This document shows positions 34,258-42,754 of a stretch of 64,000 nt of DNA, in pieces (positions within the stretch are counted from its first letter, which is position 1; the number at the start of each line of letters is the position of its first letter). Made by a program: the position numbers and the translations under genes. The notes below the pieces were generated by a model, which did not search any database, had not been told where the DNA came from, and was given only the letters and a program-made list of their open reading frames with translations. Source of the stretch: Guptibacillus hwajinpoensis (GTDB taxonomy: Bacteria; Bacillota; Bacilli; Bacillales; Guptibacillaceae); NCBI RefSeq assembly GCF_029277305.1, contig NZ_CP119526.1. The stretch is one strand, 5' to 3'.

Positions 34258-35832
34258 ATATGGTAGGGTAAGATGGACTTTTGTTCCATCGCCTTCTTCT
34301 GATTCAACAGAAACTTTTCCTTCATGTGCCTTGATAATATCAAAACAAATTGAAAGTCCGATCCCAAGCCCACTTCTTTTTGAACTGAAGAAAGGCGTAC
34401 CAAGTTGTTTAACTTCTTCCTTAGTCATACCCTGGCCGTTGTCTTCAACGGTAATAGTAACACTCGTGCGGTCCTTTTGAAGACTAACCCAGATCTGTCC
34501 ACCCTCAGCCATAGCTTCTATAGCATTTTTGATGAAGTTGATCAGCACTTGCTTAATTTGTGAAGCGTCCATACATATAAATAGATTTTCCCGATCATTG
34601 AAGTAAATTTCAACATTAAATAAATGAGCATTACTATTCATTAATTCAACTGTTTCTGAAATTAGAGTCGTTAAATTTCCTGTTCTACGTTGGCTAATCG
34701 TTGGTTTTCCCATCATGACAAATTGATTAACGAGGTTTTTCATACGTTCTAGTTCATCTTTAATGATATTCACGTATTTCGCTTGCTCGTCATCGACATC
34801 TAACATCTGTGTAAAACCGATAATGGACGTGAGTGGGTTTCGGATTTCATGTGCAAATCCTGCTCCTAGCTTTCCGATAGCGGATAGTTTCTCCGATTGA
34901 ATCACCTGGTCCTGCAATTCATAATAAGATGTCATGTCTCTAAACTGTGCAAAAGCCCCAACGAGCTGGTTGTTTGTTTCATCAAAAAGAGGCAAAATAT
35001 CAAGGAAGCATCTTTTCTCATTACTAGCAGAGAATGTTAACTCGATATTTACAAGGCTCTTTTTTTTATTGCATACGTGCTGGAAAAAAGGAGCAAGTTC
35101 TGGAATTGACGTAATTATTCTTCCGATCATTTCTTGCTTGTTTCTACCAGTAATCGTCTCGGCGCTCAAATTGTATTCAAGAATATGTCCTTCTTGATCG
35201 GTGATGATTATTCCCAGTGGTGTGGCACTCATTAACATTTGATTATAAAGATGCAGCTGATCGTTCTGTTGATTCAATTTAATTTCTTGTTCAATCGTAT
35301 CAATTGCAGATGAAAGCAATCCAAGGTGGAGCGGGGACGCATATTCTTTCGTTGTCATGAGAGATACCGTACCCATTAGTTGTCCATTCTCGTAGGAGAA
35401 TGGAGCAGAGTAGCATGCAACCTGTTCAAAGCAGTTGTGATAATGATCCAAACCGACAAGATGCACAGGTTCGTTATATTGAAGTGCAAGTGAAATTGAA
35501 TTTGTTCCTGCAGTAGATTCATCAAAACGAACTCCTCTAGCGATTCCGAAAGAATCTGTCATACTTTTAAAACGATCATCACCATAAGCATCGAGAATAT
35601 ATCCCTCATGATCTGTTGTGACAACCATAGTGGGAGTTTCGGTAAGATAGCTTAGGAGCTTCTGCATGAATTTTTGTATGATAGAAAGTGAACTTTCATA
35701 TTTTTGTAAACGTAATTCTAGTTCTTCTTCAGAAAGTAACACATGTAAAACGGGAATTGAGTTGGGATCCATTCCATAAACATGCTCGCAGGTGTTTTTA
35801 GATTTTTGTATGTATTGATCACGTTGCGCCAT
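34240..35832 (-). CDS. Soluble GAF-PAS sensor histidine kinase
   Basis: 530 aa, no TM helix. The N-terminal GAF region (about 60-200) has FDESTAGTNSISLAL, as in AcoR-type sensory proteins. A PAS domain (about 205-320) follows. HisKA carries GFAHEIRNPLTSIIGFTQML (phospho-His), and the ATPase has N box NFIKNAIEAM, G1 VEDNGQGM and G2 KRSGLGIGLSIC. There is no adjacent response regulator, so it is an orphan kinase, possibly feeding sporulation like KinA/KinE (inference). It converges on putC. Confidence 0.88.
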   Translation of the reverse strand: MAQRDQYIQKSKNTCEHVYGMDPNSIPVLHVLLSEEELELRLQKYESSLSIIQKFMQKLLSYLTETPTMVVTTDHEGYILDAYGDDRFKSMTDSFGIARGVRFDESTAGTNSISLALQYNEPVHLVGLDHYHNCFEQVACYSAPFSYENGQLMGTVSLMTTKEYASPLHLGLLSSAIDTIEQEIKLNQQNDQLHLYNQMLMSATPLGIIITDQEGHILEYNLSAETITGRNKQEMIGRIITSIPELAPFFQHVCNKKKSLVNIELTFSASNEKRCFLDILPLFDETNNQLVGAFAQFRDMTSYYELQDQVIQSEKLSAIGKLGAGFAHEIRNPLTSIIGFTQMLDVDDEQAKYVNIIKDELERMKNLVNQFVMMGKPTISQRRTGNLTTLISETVELMNSNAHLFNVEIYFNDRENLFICMDASQIKQVLINFIKNAIEAMAEGGQIWVSLQKDRTSVTITVEDNGQGMTKEEVKQLGTPFFSSKRSGLGIGLSICFDIIKAHEGKVSVESEEGDGTKVHLTLPYQREEV

Positions 35833-35994
35833 GGGTATCCTCTTCTCCTGTTAGTAGTTATTCTTACATGATTGTCTCCTATAGTTGAAATCATTTTGTA
35901 ATAGATTATCATACTTAAGTACCGATTGGGTTTATTTTAACTCAAAAAATGTCTATTAACTATTCAAAGCTCATGAAAAAGGAGTGATAGATTT

Positions 35995-36315
35995 ATGAAA
36001 GCTATTCTATTATTCGTACTAGCAGGTCTTGCAGAAATTGGAGGTGGCTATCTGATATGGCTCTGGCTTCGGGAAGGATATTCAAGTTTACTTGGACTAG
36101 CTGGTGGTGTTGCATTAGTTCTATATGGCATCATTGCAACGTGGCAGGTTTTCCCGTCGTTTGGAAGAGTGTACGCTGCATATGGTGGCGTTTTTATTAT
36201 CATGTCAGTCCTCTGGGGATGGGGAATAGATAAGAAAACGCCTGATTTATACGACATTCTTGGAGCTGCTATTTGTTTAGTAGGAGTCACCATTATGTTA
36301 GTTCCGCGGAATTAA
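35995..36315 (+). CDS. ynfA: YnfA/UPF0060 small membrane protein
   Basis: 106 aa with four TM helices: the N-terminal LAGLAEIGGGYLIWLWLREG and FGRVYAAYGGVFIIMSVLWGWGIDKKTPDLYDILGA are the UPF0060 signature. The fold is like small multidrug-resistance transporters; the function is not established. SD AAAGGAGTG precedes ATG 35995. Confidence 0.92.
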   Translation: MKAILLFVLAGLAEIGGGYLIWLWLREGYSSLLGLAGGVALVLYGIIATWQVFPSFGRVYAAYGGVFIIMSVLWGWGIDKKTPDLYDILGAAICLVGVTIMLVPRN

Positions 36316-36388
36316 GCATTTTAGTGAATAGAGGGAGATGGTTGGTTATACATCTAAAGTACTATAAATAGTTATATCCTTAGTTGAA

Positions 36389-36547
36389 TTGGTAAAAGGG
36401 AAGATGTTTGTCATAATGAAAGGTATCAAACCCTTACATCAAAGGGTTGGCCCCGGGATTGGTTAGTGGATCTCCATTTCGACTAGTTCCGGGTTGTTTA
36501 TAACTTCTCAAAGGATCCTCTAGTTCGAGGATTCTTTTTTTATGACA
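36389..36547 (+). ncRNA. Candidate small RNA or attenuator leader
   Basis: Promoter-like TTGGTA (36389-36394), 17 bp, CATAAT (36412-36417). The predicted RNA of about 120 nt has a hairpin AACCCTT/AAGGGTT (about 36428-36450), a second with CCCGG/CCGGG and TTAGT/ACTA arms (about 36452-36497), and a terminator ATCCTC-N6-GAGGAT followed by T7 (about 36515-36541). No ORF. It could be free-standing or the leader of the downstream kinase. Confidence 0.45.
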
Positions 36548-36679
36548 GAAATGTAGAATCGCGGATATAAACCAATCTCAACTTTATTCGCCGACTAATT
36601 TGTGTTCTTTATAAAAAATTCAAAGTCATGTAAACTAGTTATAGAGGGAAAATTCAGATAATGTCGAATGGAGGCCGAA

Positions 36680-38530
36680 ATGGAGCATAAAGCACCTATT
36701 CAGAGAAGAGAAAGGCACGCCAGGTGGTTTTTAACGCTTGTATCCCTTATTGGCTGGTTATCAGTTGGTTGGATGGCTTTGCATATTCAACAACCAGAAA
36801 ACTTTGGAGTATTCGTGTTGTTAGTCGGCTTTCTATTTGTAACAGAATACTATCCTATTTCTGTTTGGAAAGGATATACGTCTTTAAGCTTTCCTTTAAT
36901 TTATACAATTTACGCTGTAGAAGGATTACCACTCGCAATGGTGATCTATGCAATAATTGTACTTCTGGTTAATGTCATCCGAAGAAGGCCGCTTCGGATT
37001 GTATTCTTTAATCCTTCTCAACTCGTACTAAGTTTCATAGCTGCTGTATCCATTGCCCGTTTACTTGAACCATTCTATAGTCAATCAGAGAACAGTTCAT
37101 TGATTTCCGTGATGCTATTAACCGGCGCGTACTATGTGATTAACAATCTACTTGTAGATCTGGTATTAATCATTCGACCACAAACCTATCCAATCCAAAT
37201 TTGGCGAACAAAGTTTATAACTGAGCTCATCAGTGGTGTCATCTCGATCATTTACATAGGGGTCATGTTCTACGTCTCGAATCAGAATAGAGGCGTAATA
37301 GATGTGTTTTCCTACTTTTTCTTTTTCTCACCTCTTGTCGGTTTTGCATTGCTCAGCGCCATTATTGTTAGGCTACATACTGAGCGGAATCGACTGAAAG
37401 CTTTGTTTGCGATCTCAACAGAATTAAATAGATGGCTACCAACAAAAAATTGGGTAGACTCGATTGAAACAAGCCTTAACGATTTTGTAGATGTTGATGC
37501 AAGTGTGCTGTGGGTTAAGGAAAATGGGCGATGGAGAGTTCGTTTCTCCCATGGTCAGGTTGTGAAAGAAGAATGTATGGCTCCACATGGAATAAAGGAT
37601 TTTGATGATATTAGCGAGACGGAGGTTTTTCAAGATCGAAAGAAAAACCCAGGGATTGTGCCCTCATGTTTTGATAAAGCACTAAAAGCTTTCGTGTATG
37701 CACCCATTATTTTAGAAGGAAAATCTCTTGGTATGTTTGTTGTTGCAAGAAGCAGAACACATAGTTTCAGACAGGAAGATATTCAATCTGTTGCAACGCT
37801 CGCGAATCAATTAGCAGTCGTTATTAAAACCCGAATGCTAATTTCTGAGCAGGAAAAAAGGACCGTGTTAGAAGAACGTAATCGTATTGCAAGAGAGATC
37901 CATGATGGAGTCGCCCAGTCACTTGCAGGAGCTGTATTGAAGCTTGAAACAGCTAATAGGAAATTCTATCAAAAGCCTGCGGAAGCAAATGATATCCTTG
38001 TGGACAGCTTAAGCAAACTTAGACATAGTTTGAAAGAAATAAGAGAGTCAATTTATGCCTTACGCCCGTATGAGACAGAACGTGTTGGATTAAAACAGGC
38101 GATCCTTAAAAGAATTGATGTGATCAAGAAAGAATCTCAGCTGAATCTTTCATTCGAGGAGCGCGGAAAGCCCATTGTGTTAAGTCCGATGGTGGAAAAA
38201 GTAATGTTTGATATCTTTCAGGAAAGTGTTCAAAATACAATTAAGCATGCGAAAGCTACTAGCGTTACCGTATTACTGAGCTACCAGAAAGAGCATGTTT
38301 TATTAAAAATGACAGATGATGGCGTTGGTTTCTCATTGTTAGGAGCGATGGTGAAAGCCAAGAAAGATCCTCATTTTGGTATTTTAAGTATGAATGAACA
38401 AGCAGAGAAAATAGAAGCTACTCTACAAATTGATAGTAGAGAAGGCGAAGGGACAGAAATTAGTTTAGCGATACCAAAGCTTGGTCTTGAGGGGGGAATG
38501 GAACATGATCAACGTCATGCTAGTGGATGA
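36680..38530 (+). CDS. NarL-type membrane sensor histidine kinase with GAF domain
   Basis: 616 aa. Six to eight N-terminal TM helices (to about residue 230) form an MASE-like integral sensor, followed by a GAF domain (about 250-385) and HisKA_3 with REIHDGVAQSLAGAVLKLE (phospho-His). The HATPase has FQESVQNTIKHAKA and TDDGVGF. ATG 36680 lies 5 bp from GGAGG; the ATG at 36668 overlaps that SD. It overlaps its response regulator by 26 bp. The signal is unknown. Confidence 0.88.
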   Translation: MEHKAPIQRRERHARWFLTLVSLIGWLSVGWMALHIQQPENFGVFVLLVGFLFVTEYYPISVWKGYTSLSFPLIYTIYAVEGLPLAMVIYAIIVLLVNVIRRRPLRIVFFNPSQLVLSFIAAVSIARLLEPFYSQSENSSLISVMLLTGAYYVINNLLVDLVLIIRPQTYPIQIWRTKFITELISGVISIIYIGVMFYVSNQNRGVIDVFSYFFFFSPLVGFALLSAIIVRLHTERNRLKALFAISTELNRWLPTKNWVDSIETSLNDFVDVDASVLWVKENGRWRVRFSHGQVVKEECMAPHGIKDFDDISETEVFQDRKKNPGIVPSCFDKALKAFVYAPIILEGKSLGMFVVARSRTHSFRQEDIQSVATLANQLAVVIKTRMLISEQEKRTVLEERNRIAREIHDGVAQSLAGAVLKLETANRKFYQKPAEANDILVDSLSKLRHSLKEIRESIYALRPYETERVGLKQAILKRIDVIKKESQLNLSFEERGKPIVLSPMVEKVMFDIFQESVQNTIKHAKATSVTVLLSYQKEHVLLKMTDDGVGFSLLGAMVKAKKDPHFGILSMNEQAEKIEATLQIDSREGEGTEISLAIPKLGLEGGMEHDQRHASG

Positions 38531-39143
38531 TCATGCTGTTTTGCGTGATGGTCTAAAAAACATTCTAGAAATGGAAGAGGACATTAAGGTAGTAGGTGAA
38601 GCGGTTAATGGAAATGAGGTTGTTCGTGTCGTCACATCGTGTCAACCTGATGTTGTGCTAATGGATATTAACATTCCCGATAAAAACGGGATTGAGTTAA
38701 CAGGAATGTTGAAACGGGATTATCCTTCTGTGAAGGTACTAGTCTTGACGATGCATAGTCACGATGAATATTTCATGGCTGCAATTAGAGAAGGGGCTGA
38801 CGGCTACTTGCTCAAGGATCTCCCAACAGATCAAGTTGTGGAAGCGATTCGAACTGTTGCAAAAGGAGAGTCTATCATTGATCCCACGCTTACGAAAAGG
38901 CTGCTAGGATTCTATAATCAAAAGCAGGAGGCGTCGAGCACTTCTGAGCTTACGGATCGTGAAAAGGAAGTCCTTATCTGTCTAGTTAGTGGGAAGAGTA
39001 ACAAAGAGATTGGTGAAGAACTTTATATTAGCGATAAAACGGTTAAGATTCATGTAAGCAAAATATACAAAAAGCTGAATGTGAAAAGCAGATCTCAAGC
39101 CATTATCTATGCCGTGCAACACCAGTTGGTACCATTGCCTTAA
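38505..39143 (+). CDS. NarL/LuxR-type response regulator
   Basis: 212 aa. The receiver domain has DDHAVLRDG, VVLMDINIPDKNG (phospho-Asp), VLTMHSHDEY and KDLPTDQV. The LuxR HTH follows: LTDREKEVLICLVSGKSNKEIGEELYISDKTVKIHVSKIYKKL. ATG 38505 follows GAGGGGGG. It is partner of the overlapping kinase; targets are unknown. Confidence 0.93.
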   Translation: MINVMLVDDHAVLRDGLKNILEMEEDIKVVGEAVNGNEVVRVVTSCQPDVVLMDINIPDKNGIELTGMLKRDYPSVKVLVLTMHSHDEYFMAAIREGADGYLLKDLPTDQVVEAIRTVAKGESIIDPTLTKRLLGFYNQKQEASSTSELTDREKEVLICLVSGKSNKEIGEELYISDKTVKIHVSKIYKKLNVKSRSQAIIYAVQHQLVPLP

Positions 39144-39159
39144 CTTTCTACCGTATTCG

Positions 39160-39196
39160 AGTCAGATTCCTTTATGTAAAGGAATCTGACTTTTTA
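39160..39196 (+). terminator. Terminator after the two-component pair
   Basis: A perfect 15-bp stem (39160-39174 with 39177-39191), loop TG, is followed by TTTTT. Confidence 0.9.
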
Positions 39197-39331
39197 TATG
39201 TACCCCATTGGTACTAGTTGTCCTATAGTTCTTATGGTTAGCAATTTATAACTTAAGTGGAATAGCTAAGCGGGGCTACTTTCGAGATAATAAGTGTAAT
39301 AGTTAAAACATTCTGAACAGGGGGAGTAAGG

Positions 39332-41788
39332 ATGAAATTAAAATCGATTATACTAGCACTACTGTTAGTAGGTGCAACCGTTTTGAGTTCGATACCACTA
39401 CATAGTGCATCAGCTCAAAGTGGGGAAACAACGATTGGAACAAAGCTACAGCAAATAATGAAATCACAAACGACTAATCTAGAGGTAATTGTTACGTTCT
39501 ATGGTGATGGGGCACCAAAGGCATCTCAACTAACGTTACTTGACGACATAGGGATTACAAAAGGTCTATCACTACAGAACCTTCCAATAACAGGCGTAAT
39601 TGCTACTGCAAATCAAATTGAGGAACTCGCTAAGCGCTCTGAAGTTCGCTCAATCTACTATAACGATCAACTAGAATATGAAAATGCTGAAGCAACTGCT
39701 CTAACAGGTGTAGATGCGGTTCGCGCGGACGTTGAGATGAGAAAAGCGAATGGTGGAATGCCTTTTTCTGGAAAGGGAATTGGAGTGGTTGTGAACGATA
39801 GCGGAGTAGACGGCACACATAGTGATATCAAATATGGCGACCATCTAGTTCAAAATGTTCTTGGCTCGACCAATCTGAATGCTCAAAATGGTTTATTGCC
39901 AATTACGTACGTAGAAGATGTACCTAATACAGACAACAACTCAGGTCACGGTACTCACGTTGCTGGAATTGTCGGTGCCACCGGTTCTAAATCTGCTGGA
40001 GAATATGAAGGCGTAGCTCCTGGAGCAAACTTAATTGGTTATGGCTCTGGTGCAGGACTTGCTATTCTAGATACGTTAGGCGGCTTTGATTATGCTCTAA
40101 CGCATCAGAATGATTACAATATCCGTGTGATCACAAATTCTTGGGGCGCAACAAGTGATGCGGGAACAGACTTTGATCCGGAAGATCCAATCAATATTGC
40201 TACGAAAAAGCTGTATGATCGCGGAATTGTAACAGTTTTCTCAGCGGGTAACTCAGGACCTGCAGAATCTACAATCACTGGGAATTATAAGAAGGCACCT
40301 TGGGTTATCACTGTTGCAGCAGGAGACAAACAGGGGAACCTCGCTGACTTTTCATCAAGAGGTGTAAGCCAGAAGGGCGGCCAAGTAACTGTGGATGGAG
40401 AAACATTCGAATGGATTGACCAGCCGACAATTACGACCCCAGGAAAAGATATTGTTTCAACACGCGTTATATCACCAACAACAGGTCTATCAGCAGATAA
40501 AGACGTTGAATTAATTGAACCAGCTTATCTTCCTTACTACACGACGATGAGTGGAACATCCATGGCAGCCCCACACATGGCAGGTATTGTTGCATTAATA
40601 CTAGATGCTAATCCTGAATTATCTCCATTAGAGGTGAAACAAATTGTTCAGGATACGGCAACAAACATGCCAGGGTATGAAGCGTGGGAAGTTGGTGCAG
40701 GATATGCTAATGCTTATGCTGCAGTTGATGAAGCACTAAATATGGGTAAAAGTTATGGTAGTACAGTGAACATGACAAATACGTTCAATTCGAATGTGGA
40801 TATGCAAGTGAACCGCGAACCTTTTACAATCGATTACGGTGCGGCAAATGAGAATAAGAAGGAATTTCAAGTTGAAGAAGGCGTCACTGAGGTTGTTGCT
40901 AGAGTTAACGCAAAAGGATTATTAGGTGAAACAGGCAATACGATTAATCTTGTTCTAACAGCACCAGATGGAACGGAATACTCTTCAGGAATTTCTGTCC
41001 TATTCAGTTTATACACAAATCGCACTGTTCAAGTGTCTGCACCAATACCAGGTAAGTGGACAGTGGAACTTAGAGGACTAAACGGTTTAGCGTTACCAGA
41101 AGCGATTAAAGGAGAACTTGCATTTAAGAAAGCGAATGGATTTAGTGGATTAAATGATATCGAAGGACATCCTGCAGAAGCTGCTATTCAAACAGGTGTT
41201 TCTGAACGGTTGCTAGATAGTAAAAGTAATGGAGACTTTCGACCGAATGAATCGCTCAAACGAATTGATCTAGCGAAGTTTCTAACGATGGGAGCAGGTG
41301 TTGTACAAACGCTTCCGATCAACAAGACGTTCTCTGATGTTAATGCCACTGACCTTCCTTACGCTGAAGCCGTGACAGCTAAAGGTGCTGCTTTAAAAGA
41401 CATTGAACAAAATGACAATGGTGTTATGAAAGCAGTAAATGGTAAGTTCTCACCAAAAGGATCTGTTTCTAGAGCTGAATTAGCTTACTCTCTTGTACAA
41501 AGCCTCGGCTTGCAGGATGAAGCGGAAGCGATGAATGAAGAATTAACAGTACAATACAAAGATGAGCGAATTACACTTTCAGATGGTGCTGAAGTTCCAG
41601 CAGTGCTAAAAGGATATGTGCAGCTAGCACTAGATTTAAATATACTAAATGCCTACTTTGATGTTACACAGGGACCATATGATCTTGAGCCGAACGTCAC
41701 AGCGCAGTTTGAGCCAACTGAAAAAGTAACAAGAGGAGATTTCGCAGTAGCCATTACACGTTACTATGCAACATACCTTATGCCATAA
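39332..41788 (+). CDS. Secreted subtilisin-like protease with S-layer-homology-like C-terminus
   Basis: 818 aa. Signal peptide about 1-28 (HSASAQ), propeptide to about 125, then S8 domain: VVVNDSGVDGTHSD (Asp), SGHGTHVAG (His), FSAGNSGP (Asn) and MSGTSMAAPHMAG (Ser). Residues about 480-600 are a beta-rich domain. From about 605 to the end are SLH-like repeats (LNDIEGHPAEAAIQTGV, GDFRPNESLKRIDLAKFL, FSPKGSVSRAELAYSLV), expected to bind cell-wall polymer. It is probably a wall-attached paralogue of the enzyme at 25424. Confidence 0.9.
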   Translation: MKLKSIILALLLVGATVLSSIPLHSASAQSGETTIGTKLQQIMKSQTTNLEVIVTFYGDGAPKASQLTLLDDIGITKGLSLQNLPITGVIATANQIEELAKRSEVRSIYYNDQLEYENAEATALTGVDAVRADVEMRKANGGMPFSGKGIGVVVNDSGVDGTHSDIKYGDHLVQNVLGSTNLNAQNGLLPITYVEDVPNTDNNSGHGTHVAGIVGATGSKSAGEYEGVAPGANLIGYGSGAGLAILDTLGGFDYALTHQNDYNIRVITNSWGATSDAGTDFDPEDPINIATKKLYDRGIVTVFSAGNSGPAESTITGNYKKAPWVITVAAGDKQGNLADFSSRGVSQKGGQVTVDGETFEWIDQPTITTPGKDIVSTRVISPTTGLSADKDVELIEPAYLPYYTTMSGTSMAAPHMAGIVALILDANPELSPLEVKQIVQDTATNMPGYEAWEVGAGYANAYAAVDEALNMGKSYGSTVNMTNTFNSNVDMQVNREPFTIDYGAANENKKEFQVEEGVTEVVARVNAKGLLGETGNTINLVLTAPDGTEYSSGISVLFSLYTNRTVQVSAPIPGKWTVELRGLNGLALPEAIKGELAFKKANGFSGLNDIEGHPAEAAIQTGVSERLLDSKSNGDFRPNESLKRIDLAKFLTMGAGVVQTLPINKTFSDVNATDLPYAEAVTAKGAALKDIEQNDNGVMKAVNGKFSPKGSVSRAELAYSLVQSLGLQDEAEAMNEELTVQYKDERITLSDGAEVPAVLKGYVQLALDLNILNAYFDVTQGPYDLEPNVTAQFEPTEKVTRGDFAVAITRYYATYLMP

Positions 41789-41796
41789 TAATAGAA

Positions 41797-41827
41797 GCAC
41801 GGTCCCCAATGGGAGCCGTGCTTTTTT
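41797..41827 (+). terminator. Terminator after subtilase 2
   Basis: AGCACGG-CCC/GGG-CCGTGCT hairpin with one unpaired position per arm, followed by six T residues. Confidence 0.82.
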
Positions 41828-41839
41828 GAGTTTAGGGGA

Positions 41840-42349
41840 TTATGAAATGGAACGTTTAAAAGCTTTTACAATAATGCCATCATTCGCTGGTTCAAAGTCG
41901 TGTTGAGGCAATCGCTTAAAGCCAGACCGTTCATATAAAGCAATGGCCGTTTTCATAAATTCGCCAGTGTGGAGACCAATCTCATGGAACCCTTGAGCTC
42001 CTGCGAGGTGAATGCATTCATTAAGTAGAGCTGTAGCTACTCCTTTTCCACGCGCACTTGGAGCAACGGCAAGAACACGTATTTCAGGATAATTCAATTC
42101 GTCAACAAAGCCTTCGTAAGCATCTGTGTTTGCTGGAAACAAAGCGACACTTCCTACAATGTTCTCATCCATCTCGGCTACTAGTAACTCGACGCCAGGT
42201 TGTTGATCTGCTTCTGAAGAGATTGCTTGTCGTAAGGCATCCCAGTGTGCTTCAGGAATAGCTTGTTTATGATCAGCGTAAGCATCGACTCTTTGTTTTC
42301 GTATCGCATGTAATTCATCTTTCTTTGCATTGCGTATGGTGATGTTCAT
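41840..42349 (-). CDS. GNAT-family N-acetyltransferase
   Basis: 169 aa. The acetyl-CoA site LAVAPSARGKGVATALLNECI (about residues 92-112) and the C-terminal GFHEIGLHTGEFMKTAIALYERSGFKRLP match the GNAT fold. SD AGGAG lies upstream of the ATG at 42349. The acceptor is unknown; it stands alone. Confidence 0.87.
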   Translation of the reverse strand: MNITIRNAKKDELHAIRKQRVDAYADHKQAIPEAHWDALRQAISSEADQQPGVELLVAEMDENIVGSVALFPANTDAYEGFVDELNYPEIRVLAVAPSARGKGVATALLNECIHLAGAQGFHEIGLHTGEFMKTAIALYERSGFKRLPQHDFEPANDGIIVKAFKRSIS

Positions 42350-42439
42350 AGAATGATAATTCTCCTCTGATTAGTAGTTAACTGTATCGTTTATCGCATA
42401 GTAGATAGGATATTTCAACAATAATGATCGGAAGGATAT

Positions 42440-42620
42440 GTTGCTAGAGTATAGTGGTTATGGTTAATTTCCGCTCCAGGATCTCGCTTTCCGCGGGGCG
42501 GGCGGCGTGCCTGCGGGGTCTCACCTGTCCCGCAGGAGTCGAGCATCCTTCCGCTCCAATTAGCGAAGTGTGGTATTTATACAACAGTTCTAAGGAGCAA
42601 CAATCTTTAAGAAAAGGTCC
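42440..42620 (+). mobile_element. MITE copy with GC core, degenerate ends
   Basis: The core runs TTCCGCTCC...GCGGGGCGGGCGG...TTCCGCTCC, followed by the right arm CAACAATCTTTAAGAAAAGGTCC, a decayed GAAAAGAGCC end. The left end has lost its terminal repeat. No target duplication is recognised. Part of the core found in the full copies is deleted. Confidence 0.7.
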
Positions 42621-42701
42621 ATTTGAAAAAGGAAGTTACATTTGTCATTCACAGATCTAGTAACGGGAGAAACATTTTTTCAAACATCAGAAATAAAACG
42701 C

Positions 42702-42740
42702 ACAAAAGCGAGCTTGTCATGCAAGCTCGCTTTTGTATTA
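42702..42740 (-). terminator. Terminator of the M36 protease gene
   Basis: A perfect 15-bp stem (42702-42716 with 42722-42736), loop TCATG. On the minus strand it lies 19 bp after the stop. Confidence 0.85.
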
Positions 42741-42754
42741 TAATCTACTATAGT

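Noticed and set aside
36048..36293. Minus-strand ORF opposite ynfA
   Set aside because: ynfA has the full UPF0060 signature and an SD; the antisense frame has neither.
36424..36547. tRNA or a known riboswitch in the ynfA-kinase gap
   Set aside because: No cloverleaf, no GTTCGA T-loop in the right place, and no known aptamer landmarks.
42454..42660. ORF within the repeat near 42.5 kb
   Set aside because: Same reason: it translates the MITE core.
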